A DNA stretch of 36,526 nucleotides from CAYGYG01 sp964354155 (lineage in GTDB: Bacteria; Hydrothermota; Tepidihabitantia; SM23-42; CAYGYG01). Both the position numbers and the translations under genes were made by a program. The DNA is taken from NCBI GenBank assembly GCA_964354155.1, contig CAYGYG010000027.1, positions 1 through 36,526 on the forward strand, given 5' to 3'. The notes below the pieces were generated by a model. That model saw only the letters and a list, made by a program, of their open reading frames with translations. It ran no database searches and had not been told where the DNA came from. Shown here piece by piece: positions 1 to 7,400 of the stretch. Position 1 is the stretch's first letter. The number at the start of each line of letters is the position of its first letter.

Positions 1-52
1 GTCAAATCTTCAATCTTCAATGGCACAAGGAGCAGTAGAGAGAAAAGATGGC

Positions 53-108
53 GCAGATCAGCGCATCAGAAGATCAGTGGGCAGGATATCGGGACATCAG
101 AAGATCAG
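53..108. repeat. 56-bp imperfect direct repeat, copy 1
   Basis: This block matches positions 814-869 at about 50 of 56 bases by eye. It is itself built of shorter units of the form CATCAGAAGATCAG. The two copies bracket the first hicBA pair. Immediately downstream, 115-138 holds three tandem octamers of the form NTGGARTR, a family that recurs at 2470, 4227 and 8625. Confidence 0.7.
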
Positions 109-230
109 GGAATGATGGAGTACTGGAATGTTGGAGTAATGGGGAATGACGAAGAACATGGCGTAAATCATATTATCAGAAGATAAGTTGAAGCCGAATC
201 GGCAATCAGGGATAAACCAGAATCGCTTGA

Positions 231-482
231 CTATTTGCTGCCGCCGAACAATTCTTCGATTATCGTCTGCTTGTCTCGCTCAAGGTAGGCCGCCACGTCG
301 CTCAGAATACTGCTGAGCGTTCCTATTCTAAGCGGTTTGTGCATGGGGATAGTCAGGTGGCGTTCACCTCTTATTGTCGATGTCAACCTGAGATGGCTAC
401 CAGTTTGGCGGGTCACCTGAAAACCATATTTACTCAGAATCTTGGCGAGCTCGGAGCCGCCAAGGTCCCGCGGCAGTTTCAT
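231..482 (-). CDS. hicA: HicA-family mRNA interferase toxin (first hicBA pair)
   Basis: This 83-residue protein resembles HicA/YcfA toxins, which adopt a double-stranded RNA-binding fold and cut mRNA until bound by HicB. Visible family features are the N-terminal helix with SELAKILSKYGF, the strand-turn TRQTGSHLRL that carries the catalytic histidine of the GSH motif, and a C-terminal segment IGTLSSILSDVAAYL. Length is normal for the family. The ATG lies inside the end of the upstream antitoxin gene (4-bp overlap, ATGA type), so the two are translationally coupled with the antitoxin made first. The call rests on motif and gene order; activity is inferred. Confidence 0.85.
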   Translation of the reverse strand: MKLPRDLGGSELAKILSKYGFQVTRQTGSHLRLTSTIRGERHLTIPMHKPLRIGTLSSILSDVAAYLERDKQTIIEELFGGSK

Positions 483-703
483 ACCGGAATTACTTCGTCT
501 TTGACGATGTGTATCCTGATCAGGTTCGGTGCATCCTTGTCAGCAAAGTGGCACTTCACGGCGTCCTTGATTGCCGTCCTCAACTTCTCCAGGCTCTCGG
601 CTTCAGTGTATATGGAATAGCCCAGCGCACGGGCCTCATAGCCTCCCTCTGCAGACTCTTCAACAAGGAAAATTATCTCTTTGTCCGTTTTGGTTTTGCC
701 CAT
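479..703 (-). CDS. hicB: HicB-family antitoxin (first hicBA pair)
   Basis: This 74-residue protein has the HicB core: a strand with IIFLVEESAEGGYEARALG, followed by a helix with LEKLRTAIKDAVKCHF. It would fold as the partial RNase-H-like domain that occludes HicA. It ends right after this domain, so the C-terminal HTH or ribbon-helix-helix DNA-binding domain of longer HicB proteins is absent, and autoregulation by this protein is doubtful. It overlaps the following hicA by 4 bp. A promoter-like pair lies so close upstream that the ATG is probably the first or nearly first transcribed codon. Confidence 0.8.
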   Translation of the reverse strand: MGKTKTDKEIIFLVEESAEGGYEARALGYSIYTEAESLEKLRTAIKDAVKCHFADKDAPNLIRIHIVKDEVIPV

Positions 704-709
704 AGCACG

Positions 710-737
710 ATTTTACTTACTTCTAAGCAGAAATCAA
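710..737 (-). promoter_or_regulatory. Promoter of first hicBA pair
   Basis: Read on the minus strand: TTGATT (732-737), 16-bp spacer, TAAAAT (710-715). Only six bases (704-709) separate the -10 box from the hicB ATG, leaving no room for a ribosome binding site. The mRNA would be leaderless or nearly so. Confidence 0.55.
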
Positions 738-813
738 GAACAGAATTCTCGTATGCGGCAAGGACGCGGAGAAAGGGTGATGGACGCCGAAGACACGAGG
801 GATGAGGGAAGAA

Positions 814-869
814 GCAGATCAGCACATCAGAAGATCAGTGGGAAGGATATCAGGGCATCAGCGGATCAG
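814..869. repeat. 56-bp imperfect direct repeat, copy 2
   Basis: Second copy of the block at 53-108, in the same orientation. The pair flanks a ~700-bp segment whose only genes are hicB and hicA. Confidence 0.7.
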
Positions 870-870
870 A

Positions 871-921
871 TGCGCCAAAGGCGCATTCGATTACCCCGAG
901 TAGACTTCCAGTCTAACGGGG
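871..921. other. Two adjacent hairpins in the hicBA to tRNA-Arg spacer
   Basis: TGCGCC and GGCGCA pair around AAA (871-885). A nested structure follows: CCCCG (894-898) pairs with CGGGG (917-921) and encloses AGACT/AGTCT. Neither has a T tract. The rest of the spacer (922-989) shows nothing I can name. Confidence 0.5.
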
Positions 922-989
922 CAGGCAATCACAGAGAGGCATTTCGGCGACACGCCCATGACATTGGATACCCAGGGGGCTTTTTTGTG

Positions 990-1017
990 TTGATTCTTGG
1001 TGATTTTTCACTATACT
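990..1017 (+). promoter_or_regulatory. Promoter of tRNA-Arg
   Basis: TTGATT (990-995), 16-bp spacer, TATACT (1012-1017). Transcription would start near 1024, giving the tRNA a ~54-base 5' leader to be removed by RNase P. Confidence 0.55.
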
Positions 1018-1077
1018 CTGGCGGGCGCTGCTTCTGGCTCCCTGTTTCCTGTATGCTGAGCCCTGCTCCCTATTTCT

Positions 1078-1150
1078 GCGCTCGTAGCTCAATTGGACAG
1101 AGCGGCGGACTACGAATCCGCAGGCTGCGTGTTCGAGCCACGCCGAGCGC
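1078..1150 (+). tRNA. tRNA-Arg (anticodon ACG)
   Basis: The 73-base cloverleaf is complete. The acceptor stem GCGCTCG pairs with CGAGCGC. The D arm is GCTC/GAGC. The anticodon stem GCGGA/TCCGC holds the loop CTACGAA with anticodon ACG. The T arm GCGTG/CACGC holds TTCGAGC. No CCA is encoded. A34 of this tRNA is the classical substrate of TadA, whose gene lies about 820 bp downstream. Confidence 0.95.
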
Positions 1151-1152
1151 GT

Positions 1153-1173
1153 TGCCCCGATGAAGTCGGGGCA
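1153..1173 (+). terminator. Hairpin just after tRNA-Arg
   Basis: TGCCCCGA pairs with TCGGGGCA around a 5-base loop, starting two bases after the tRNA. No T tract follows, so it may be a processing or terminator-like stem rather than a classical intrinsic terminator. Confidence 0.45.
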
Positions 1174-1175
1174 TC

Positions 1176-1560
1176 GATCACAGTGATAAACGGATATGAT
1201 TACAGTGATGTCGGTGCAAGGCACCGTCGATAGCAGTGATGATAAGAAGAGATGACGGTGATTGCGGCACAGGGTGCCGCCGTAGGCGGCACATCGATAC
1301 CAGCGATAACCAGACATGATTACAGCGATGAGGCATCGTCGATTGCGGTGATAATAGAAAGCACGATTACAGTGATGAAACGGCGTCTGCGACGCGGAAA
1401 GAGTCTCTGCGAGACGGAATAGGCCCTGGCGGGCGGAATTTGTCCCTGCGGGACGGAATGATGACGGTGATGAAGCATCATCGATTACGGTGATAAAACA
1501 GCTGATTACACTGATGATAAGAAAAGATCACGGTGATGGATAATGAATGATTACAGTGAT
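1176..1560 (+). repeat. Array of 13 copies of the 12-bp motif GATTACRGTGAT
   Basis: Copies begin at 1176, 1198, 1229, 1251, 1296, 1318, 1341, 1365, 1460, 1483, 1504, 1526 and 1549. Most steps are 21-24 bp. Larger steps (31, 45 and 95) hold inserted hairpins: GGTGC/GCACC at 1212-1224, GTGCCGCC/GGCGGCAC at 1274-1292 and a four-hairpin cluster at 1383-1454. The GATCACRGTGAT variant contains a perfect 11-bp dyad (ATCAC-R-GTGAT). I see no coding potential of its own. This fills the whole spacer between tRNA-Arg and the next gene. Confidence 0.8.
1383..1454 (+). repeat. Four tandem mini-hairpins with changing stems
   Basis: The stems are GCGTC/GACGC (1383-1395), GTCTC/GAGAC (1403-1415), GCCC/GGGC (1423-1434) and GTCCC/GGGAC (1442-1454). 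Three have the loop TGC. Each is followed by GGAA and a few bases, giving a period near 20 bp. Stem bases change in pairs while pairing is kept. Confidence 0.65.
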
Positions 1561-1587
1561 AGCCGACAAACGGAGAGAGACAAGACG

Positions 1588-1962
1588 ATGAAAGACAATG
1601 ATCCACTGACGGAGAGAATAATCGCAGCCTGCTATCGGGTTCACAATGAGTTGGGGCCGGGTTTTGTCGAGAAGACGTATTCGAATGCGCTGAAGATCGC
1701 TCTGAACGAGGCCGATTTGGACTACGCCCCCGAGAAGGTTTTCCCCGTTTTGTTCGATAATCAGAAGGTTGGAGACTTCAGAGTCGACCTGGTCGTCGAA
1801 AACCATGTGGCCGTTGAACTAAAGCCCGTGGAGGGGTCAATACCGAAGCTCTTTGAGTCTCAAGTACTCTCCTATCTCAAGGCTTCCGGTCTAAGGGTAG
1901 GTTTGCTGGTCAATTTCGGCAACCAAAAATGCGTTGTGCGCCACTTAGTACTATCACCGTAA
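1588..1962 (+). CDS. GxxExxY family protein (PD-(D/E)XK nuclease-like fold)
   Basis: This 124-residue protein carries the family's signature at residues 25-31 (GFVEKTY). It also has a PD-(D/E)XK-like pattern: D67 in DFRVDLVV, then E77-x-K79 in VAVELK. The family is widespread and of unknown function, with a nuclease-like core. I start it at ATG 1588, behind a purine-rich GGAGAGA site. An in-frame ATG at 1543 would add 15 residues encoded by the spacer repeat and missing from the family. The stop codon TAA lies inside an inverted copy of the 12-bp motif (1953-1964), so both ends of the gene touch the repeat. tadA follows after 9 bases. Confidence 0.8.
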   Translation: MKDNDPLTERIIAACYRVHNELGPGFVEKTYSNALKIALNEADLDYAPEKVFPVLFDNQKVGDFRVDLVVENHVAVELKPVEGSIPKLFESQVLSYLKASGLRVGLLVNFGNQKCVVRHLVLSP

Positions 1963-1964
1963 TC
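1953..1964 (-). repeat. Single inverted copy of the 12-bp motif, across a stop codon
   Basis: ATCACCGTAATC. The gene's last codons and stop (TAA, 1960-1962) are read from this motif. It is inverted relative to the array upstream of the gene. Confidence 0.7.
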
Positions 1965-1971
1965 ACACTGT

Positions 1972-2466
1972 ATGCCTATCACTGCCATCGATGAAAAAGA
2001 CCTCTTTTTCATGCGGGAGGCCTTGAAAGAGGCGCTGAAGGCCGGCGAAGAAGACGAAGTACCGGTGGGCGCAGTGGTTGTGGTCGGCGACACCATCGTC
2101 AGCCGGGGCCATAATCAGACCGAGAAACTGAACGATGCCACGGCGCATGCCGAGATGATCGCCCTGACCTCGGCCGCCAACTACCTGGGTAACTGGCGCC
2201 TGCAGAATGCTACGGTTTATGTTACGATCGAACCGTGCATCATGTGCGCCAGCGCCATGGTCCTCTCAAGGGTCAAGAAGATCGTCTTCGGCGCCCGGGA
2301 CCCTAAGTTCGGCGGCTGTGGTTCGATCTTTGACATTGCGAACGATAGACGTCTCAACCACCGAATCACCGTTGTTGAAGGCGTGTTGAAGGAAGAGGCG
2401 GTGGCGCTCTTGCAAAAGTTCTTTAAGAAGAAGAGGAAGAAGGGCGCGGGACGAGGGACGTGGTGA
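1972..2466 (+). CDS. tadA: tRNA-specific adenosine deaminase
   Basis: This 164-residue cytidine-deaminase-fold enzyme converts A34 to inosine in tRNA-Arg(ACG). The zinc site is complete: H59-A-E61, with E61 as the proton shuttle, then P88-C89 and C92 in EPCIMC. The N terminus (MREALKEALKAGEEDEVPVGAVV) and the segment DPKFGGCGS also fit TadA. A lysine-rich tail ends the protein. The ATG at 1972 has no Shine-Dalgarno site, and the preceding gene stops 9 bases before it, so it may be read through from that gene. Its likely substrate gene, tRNA-Arg(ACG), is 0.8 kb upstream. Confidence 0.93.
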   Translation: MPITAIDEKDLFFMREALKEALKAGEEDEVPVGAVVVVGDTIVSRGHNQTEKLNDATAHAEMIALTSAANYLGNWRLQNATVYVTIEPCIMCASAMVLSRVKKIVFGARDPKFGGCGSIFDIANDRRLNHRITVVEGVLKEEAVALLQKFFKKKRKKGAGRGTW

Positions 2467-2469
2467 TGA

Positions 2470-2596
2470 ATGGAATGGTGGAGTGATGGTCCGCCTTCGC
2501 CGATGGTAAGACCTTCGATCGATTACAGTGGCCTTCGGCCATAGATGATGGTGATAGCACGGCAGATTACAGCGATGAGAGAACGATTACGGAGAT
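2470..2596 (+). repeat. Spacer repeats: two octamers, then four copies of the 12-bp motif
   Basis: Two octamers (ATGGAATG, GTGGAGTG) lie at 2470-2485. The phrase GGTCCGCCTTCGCCG follows and recurs at 4268. Motif copies then start at 2521, 2544, 2565 and 2585 (steps 23, 21, 20), with the mini-hairpin GGCC-TTC-GGCC beside the first. The rest of the spacer up to the hicB promoter at 2767 shows no gene. Confidence 0.65.
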
Positions 2597-2766
2597 CACT
2601 GAGAAGAGGCTACGGCGGAAAACGCAAGCGATGAGCAACGAGTGACGAGAAGACAAACCAAACCATGAAATGCAATCTCCACGCCGAGGTCACGCGGCGG
2701 TGTCCCAGCATCGTCCTCAGGTGTCGAAGGCGGGTTTTCACAAGTCGGTCGAAACGTACTCGTCTA

Positions 2767-2794
2767 TTGACATAATCGCGGTTCCTAATATAAT
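2767..2794 (+). promoter_or_regulatory. Promoter of second hicBA pair (near consensus)
   Basis: TTGACA (2767-2772), 16-bp spacer, TATAAT (2789-2794). The first possible ATG (2793-2795) overlaps the -10 box and should not be transcribed. The in-frame GTG at 2802 falls at the expected +1, implying a leaderless message. Confidence 0.7.
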
Positions 2795-2801
2795 GCAATC
2801 G

Positions 2802-3047
2802 GTGAACAAAACGAAGACTCTCCTCTTTTCAAGTGTTATATGGCGTGAAAGAGAAGGCTATGTCTCCAAATGCCCGGAGTTGGGCGTGGCTAGCTGCGGC
2901 TCAAGCGTCAATGAAGCGCTTAAGAATCTGCAGGAAGCGGTCGAATTATACTTGGAGAACGCCAGAGCATTGGGAATGTTGGACCAAATTGCAGCAGAGT
3001 TCAAATACAAGGAACGATTCACATCGGTGCTTGAGGTGGTTGTATAG
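2802..3047 (+). CDS. hicB: HicB-family antitoxin (second hicBA pair)
   Basis: This short HicB-like protein (81 residues from GTG 2802; 84 from ATG 2793) shows the core strand pattern SSVIWREREGYVSKCPELG. A helix with SVNEALKNLQEAVELYLE follows. It lacks a DNA-binding C-terminal domain. The choice of GTG 2802 rests on the near-consensus promoter whose -10 box covers the ATG at 2793. It is followed 5 bases later by the toxin gene. It differs clearly from the first hicB, so the two pairs are not a recent local duplication. Confidence 0.8.
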   Translation: MNKTKTLLFSSVIWREREGYVSKCPELGVASCGSSVNEALKNLQEAVELYLENARALGMLDQIAAEFKYKERFTSVLEVVV

Positions 3048-3052
3048 AGAAG

Positions 3053-3283
3053 TTGCCGATTCTTTCGTCGGCCGAGGTGGAACGAGCACTCAGAAAGGCT
3101 GGGTTCATTTTTGCCCCCAAGCGAGGGAAAGGGAGTCACATAGCTTACTACAAAGTCGAGAAAGATAAGAAGAGGCTTGTCATCATTCCAAGGAAGAAGG
3201 ATATCCCCCGCGGCACACTGTCAGCGATATTGGAGCAAGCCGGATTGAGCCGAGATGACTTCTCTAAGCTCTTGAAACGCTAG
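3053..3283 (+). CDS. hicA: HicA-family mRNA interferase toxin (second hicBA pair)
   Basis: This 76-residue HicA-like toxin has the catalytic histidine in KRGKGSHIAYYK and the family's C-terminal helix segment GTLSAILEQAGLSRDDF. The start is TTG at 3053, preceded by the purine-rich AGAGAAG just after the hicB stop codon. No ATG fits the frame near the N terminus. A weak TTG start is plausible for a toxin that should be made below antitoxin level. Confidence 0.85.
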   Translation: MPILSSAEVERALRKAGFIFAPKRGKGSHIAYYKVEKDKKRLVIIPRKKDIPRGTLSAILEQAGLSRDDFSKLLKR

Positions 3284-3502
3284 GAACCGATCACGAACGG
3301 CATTCTCCAGAAGCACCGGGGCCTCCTGGCTCACCAACAAGAGAATTGAAAAGGCCTGGATTGCCGCGTTCCTCCTAAGAGTCGGGACTCGCAATGACAG
3401 ATCCCGATTAGCAGTGCCGTCTCCCCGATTGGCCCTTCTATCACCGTAATCATCGGCACCTTGTGCCGTCATCACCGTAATCGATTTCCGCCCTTGCGGA
3501 AA
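3284..3502. repeat. Spacer with scattered repeats, including two inverted motif copies
   Basis: No gene is visible. Motif copies ATCACCGTAATC lie at 3440-3451 and 3471-3482. They are 31 bp apart with GGCAC/GTGCC between them, the same layout as in the 1229, 7551 and 8761 arrays. A hairpin TTTCCGC/GCGGAAA follows at 3484-3501. The phrase CGCAATGAC near 3390 recurs at 12975. Confidence 0.55.
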
Positions 3503-3949
3503 ACGGAGAGAGAGGGATTTGTCGAAGCCGGTGCCGCAGGCATGGCGGAGATCCCGTTCCCTCATTATTCAGAACCCGGGAACGGGAAACCTTGGTGAAA
3601 ATCCCGATTTCTGAAAGGGCCAGAAAACGGAGAGAGAGGGATTTGTCGAAGCCGGCGCTGCAGGCGTCGGCGTAGATCCCGTTCCCACATCATTCACAAC
3701 CAAGGAACGGGAAACCTCGGTGAGAATCCCGATTGTAGGTGCCATCTTTGATGGCACACGGAGAGAGAGGGATTTGTCGAAGCCGGCGCTGCAGGCGTCG
3801 GCGTAGATCCCGNNNNNNNNNNNNNNNNNNNNNNNNNNNNNNNNNNNNNNNNNNNNNNNNNNNNNNNNNNNNNNNNNNNNNNNNNNNNNNNNNNNNNNNN
3901 NNNNNNNNNNNNGAGAATCCCGATTGTAGGTGCCATCTTTGATGGCACA
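3503..3949 (-). repeat. Tandem ~125-131-bp repeats, each carrying the tRNA-Ser 3' end
   Basis: An 18-bp block equal to the last 18 bases of the tRNA-Ser gene occurs at 3503-3520, 3628-3645 and 3759-3776, then in the tRNA itself at 3950-3967. Between blocks, each unit (minus-strand reading) has up to three hairpins. One is GTGCCATC/GATGGCAC right after the tRNA 3' end (absent from the oldest-looking link). The others are a long one with CCCGTTCC/GGAACGGG and a GC-rich one. The farthest copy (3503) is the most diverged. One unit is broken by an assembly gap. No coding sequence is supported. Confidence 0.75.
3813..3912. other. Assembly gap of exactly 100 N
   Basis: The gap lies inside the tandem repeat. 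By comparison with the intact neighbouring unit (3682-3721), only about 40 bases would be missing if one unit spans it. Each collapsed extra unit would add about 131. The 100 N are therefore a placeholder, not a measured length. Confidence 0.9.
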
Positions 3950-4038
3950 CGGAGAGAGAGGGATTTGAACCCCCGATCCGCGGTAAAGCGGATTCGCGAT
4001 TTCGAGTCGCGCGCCTTCGTCCACTCGGCCATCTCTCC
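3950..4038 (-). tRNA. tRNA-Ser (anticodon CGA)
   Basis: An 89-base class II tRNA. The acceptor stem GGAGAGA pairs with TCTCTCC, with discriminator G at 3950. The anticodon stem CGCGA/TCGCG has loop CTCGAAA (anticodon CGA, codon UCG). The long variable arm ATCCGC...GCGGAT is typical of serine tRNAs. The T arm is GGGGG-TTCAAAT-CCCTC. No CCA is encoded. The 3' end abuts the repeat array that duplicates its last 18 bases. Confidence 0.93.
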
Positions 4039-4181
4039 TTGTTTTTACCCAAACGGGCAAAAACCGCAGATAGCTCATAGCCTATGGCGCGTGGCAAACC
4101 AGAACCTTTTGTAACAACCCATATCAAGAAACAGCACACGGCTAGGCTAATAAGCAAAACGGAAAATCCTACGCCTGACAT

Positions 4182-4209
4182 ATTATAGCGATGAGGTGTT
4201 AGAAATCAA
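4182..4209 (-). promoter_or_regulatory. Likely promoter of tRNA-Ser and the downstream repeats
   Basis: Minus strand: TTGATT (4204-4209), 16-bp spacer, TATAAT (4182-4187). Transcription would start near 4175, leaving a ~137-base leader before the tRNA. The same transcript could run on into the tandem repeats. Confidence 0.55.
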
Positions 4210-4226
4210 CACGAAAGTCGGGGCTT

Positions 4227-4337
4227 ATGGAGTATTGGAATAATGGAGTAGTGGAATGATGGGTGATGGTCCGCCTTCGCCGAAGGCGGGGTCAGTCCCG
4301 ATATTATCACTGTAATCATAACTGGATCACTGTAATC
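4227..4337. repeat. Octamer run and two inverted 12-bp motif copies
   Basis: Four tandem octamers of the form NTGGARTR span 4227-4258. A hairpin region around CCGCCTTCG/CGAAGGCGG follows (4271-4289). Motif copies ATCACTGTAATC lie at 4305-4316 and 4326-4337, 21 bp apart, ending just upstream of the next promoter. Confidence 0.65.
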
Positions 4338-4350
4338 GACGGAATATCCG

Positions 4351-4378
4351 TTGACAAGAACGGTAAAAGGCATAGAAT
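4351..4378 (+). promoter_or_regulatory. Promoter of the M6-like metalloprotease gene
   Basis: TTGACA (4351-4356), 16-bp spacer, TAGAAT (4373-4378). A ~35-base leader follows with the Shine-Dalgarno site TAAGGAG (4407-4413), seven bases before the ATG at 4420. Confidence 0.7.
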
Positions 4379-4419
4379 AGAGGGCGTTTGTCAGTACTGC
4401 ATACTTTAAGGAGAAATAG

Positions 4420-7400
4420 ATGAAGAAGCTGTTGCTTTTTTTGATTTCCGCCGGTTTGGTCTTCGGATCCCAGATCAAGATTCCCACGCCGAAAGTGCCG
4501 CCAAAACCTTTCAAGAATTATAAACAGGCTCGCCTTTTCAAGGGGTTCCCCTACCGGAAGTACCAGAAGCCGCTCGGCCGGCAGGCCGACACGATCCGGG
4601 TCCTTGGCCTGCGCGTCGAGTTCATCGAAGATAATGATATATTAACCACCGGCAACGGCCGGTTTGACCTTGGCGGTCTGAACACGCCGGATTCGGGGCT
4701 CTTCTATGACCCGCCGCATAACAAAGGTTACTTCCAGCGCCAGTTGCAGTACATGCGCAATTTCTACAAGGTAAACTCCTACAATCACGTCGAACTCATC
4801 TCAACCGTCAAGCCCGACGATATCCGGGCCGGGTACCAACTGCCCCATCAGATGAAGTACTACGGCGATACGCTCCATCCCGAGATTGCGCTCTGCCGCC
4901 TTCTGGCCGATGCGGTCGCGGCCGCGGACCAAGACCCGAGCGTCGATTTCTCCAACTACGACAAGATAATCGTCTTTCACGCCGGTTCGACGATTCAGAC
5001 CAGCTACTATTTCAACCGGCCACATGATCTTTACACCGCGACCATTCCCTCTGGCGCCCTTCAAGATTTGCTGGGGGTGCCGTACATTCTGGCAAACAAC
5101 GGAACCGACACGATCTGGGAAGGCACCATTATGCCGGAGATGGCGCGCGTTGACAGCGTCTTCATCGGCCTGCCCGGACTGCTTTTTCACGAATTCGGCC
5201 ATCTGGGATTCGGCTTTTTCGACTTCTACGACGTGACCGGTTGGTCCAACGGCACCGGTGCCTGGGATATCATGTGCCGGGGCGGGTGGGTCGGCTATCC
5301 GGAAGGGGGTATCCCGTACGGTACGATTCCGACCGGGCTTTCGGCCTGGAATAAGCAGGCAATGGGCTGGGACGTGCCGATTGTCGTCGAGAAACGCGAG
5401 ACAACCCTGACCCTCCGGGCGGTCGAGAACGACACAACGCGCTTTCCCCTCGCCAACACCATGCTCAAGATCCCGATTGACCAGGATGAATACTTCTTGC
5501 TTGAAAACCGGCAGAAGAGCGTGGCTCTGCCCAAAGATACCGTCATTGTCGACGTTGAAGACGGCGTCCCGATCTACATCGACCACGGTGAGTTCGATTT
5601 CCTTCTGCCGGGCAGCGGCATTTTGATATGGCACATTGACGAGCAAGTCATCTGGGAAAATTATTCTCTTGATGAGGTTCAGGTTGATCCCAAACACAAG
5701 GGTGTCGATCTCGAAGAGGCGGACGGGATCCAGCATTTCGATGCCTGGTATTATGTGGACAGTCTTGAGCTCAACGGTTCAGGTTTCGACCCCTATTTTA
5801 TCGGCGGCGTGAACAAATTCGGTCCCTTCACCAATCCTAACTCCGACGCCTACCGCGGTAAGACCGCGATCTCGGTCGAGGTCAATTCACCGCCCGACAC
5901 GCTCATGGGAGTCAAAGTCAAGTTCGACCTTTACCAGAAGGGCTTCCCGGTCAACCTGCCGTTGACCGTCCGGGTTGCGCACGTGACCTACGGCGACCTT
6001 GACAACAACGGCCAGCGCGAGGTGATTGCTCTGTCTGCCATGGGTTTCATCTACGCCTACAATTACGACGGCACAACCCATCAGTCCGAGCCGTTCGCCC
6101 GCCTGCCCGACTCAAGCATAATACCCCTGGCGATCGGCGACCTCAACGGCGACGGGGCCGAAGATATCGTCGCAATATGCAAGAAAGAGGTGTTCGCTTT
6201 TGACGGCCGGACCGGTGCTCGCCTGCCCGGTTTCCCGTTTGTCTGCGGCAACCTCAACTATGGATCAGCCTGCCTGTTCGACATCGACAACGACGGACTA
6301 CTTGAGATCCTGGTCGGTTCCGGCGACCGCAAGCTCTACGCGCTCAACGCCGACACGACGAGCGTGCCCGGGTTTCCGGTCAAGTTCGGAGCGGAAATCT
6401 ACGCGACGCCCTGCATCATGGACAAGGTCGCCCGGAAGATCGGCGTCATGACCGCCGACGGCTCATTCTACATCGTCACCGCCGACGGCACGATCGAGAA
6501 GAGCTACAACCAGCCATCCAACATCGCATTCACGTATGCTTCGCCTGCCGTCGGGGATCTGGACCGGGACGGCAAGAACGAAGCAGTGATCGTCAACGGT
6601 ATCGGCGATGTCTACGTCATCTCCCAGGACAGCGTCGAGCACAACTGGCATTTCGATACCGATACGACCGTCTATGCCGCACCGGGCTTGGTCGATGTCG
6701 ACCGGGACGGATATCTGGAAATCATCTTCCCCACCCAGCGTCTCTTCTACGCCTTCAACCGCAACGGAACCCTGGAGAATAGTTTTCCCCTGGTGGAAAG
6801 TGACACCTTGAACCGGTTTCGATATCCGGTTCTGGCGGCCGACTTTGACAGCAACAACACGTGGGATCTGACTTCGGGTAAGATGCATAACCTCGTCATC
6901 TTCAACAACCGGAACAAAAAATTCGACTACTCGCCGTTGTTCGGCCAGGGCGGTTTTGCATCGCCCGGCTCGGTCTTCGACTTGGACCTCGACGGCGACA
7001 TCGAGCTGGCGTGCGGGTCGGATTCCGGCATTATCTACATCTGGGACTTCCCCGGTAACCGGATTGCCTGGGCCGGCCACATGAACGGCCCGAAGGGCTG
7101 GGGCCTGTACGAAGGCCTGCCCGAAGCCGACCAGCCCCAGACCGATGATCTCATCGGTTCGTTCTACGTCTATCCTAACCCGTGCGAGAACTGGGCCAAA
7201 GTCCGGTTCTACCTGTACCGCGGCGAGCAGGTCACGGTCGAGATCCTCGACGTGGCCGGCCGAACCCAGAGCAAGTACGTGCCAGCCCGGGTCACCGCCA
7301 ACGAATACAATGAAGTAGGGATTACCTTCAAAGACCAAGCCAGCGGCGTCTACATCGCACGGATCGAAGCACGGGCCGGCGACAAGAAACAGGTGAAGCT

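Noticed and set aside
1176..1560. CRISPR array
   Set aside because: The repeat is only 12 bp, spacers are ~10 bp and themselves repetitive, copies vary, and no cas gene is present.
1543..1587. Earlier start for the GxxExxY gene
   Set aside because: The extra residues are translated from the spacer motif, have no ribosome binding site and lie outside the family's conserved region.
3690..4181. Minus-strand open frame starting with a hydrophobic peptide before tRNA-Ser
   Set aside because: It reads through the tRNA, the repeats and the N gap. Its ATG abuts the -10 box with no room for transcription start.
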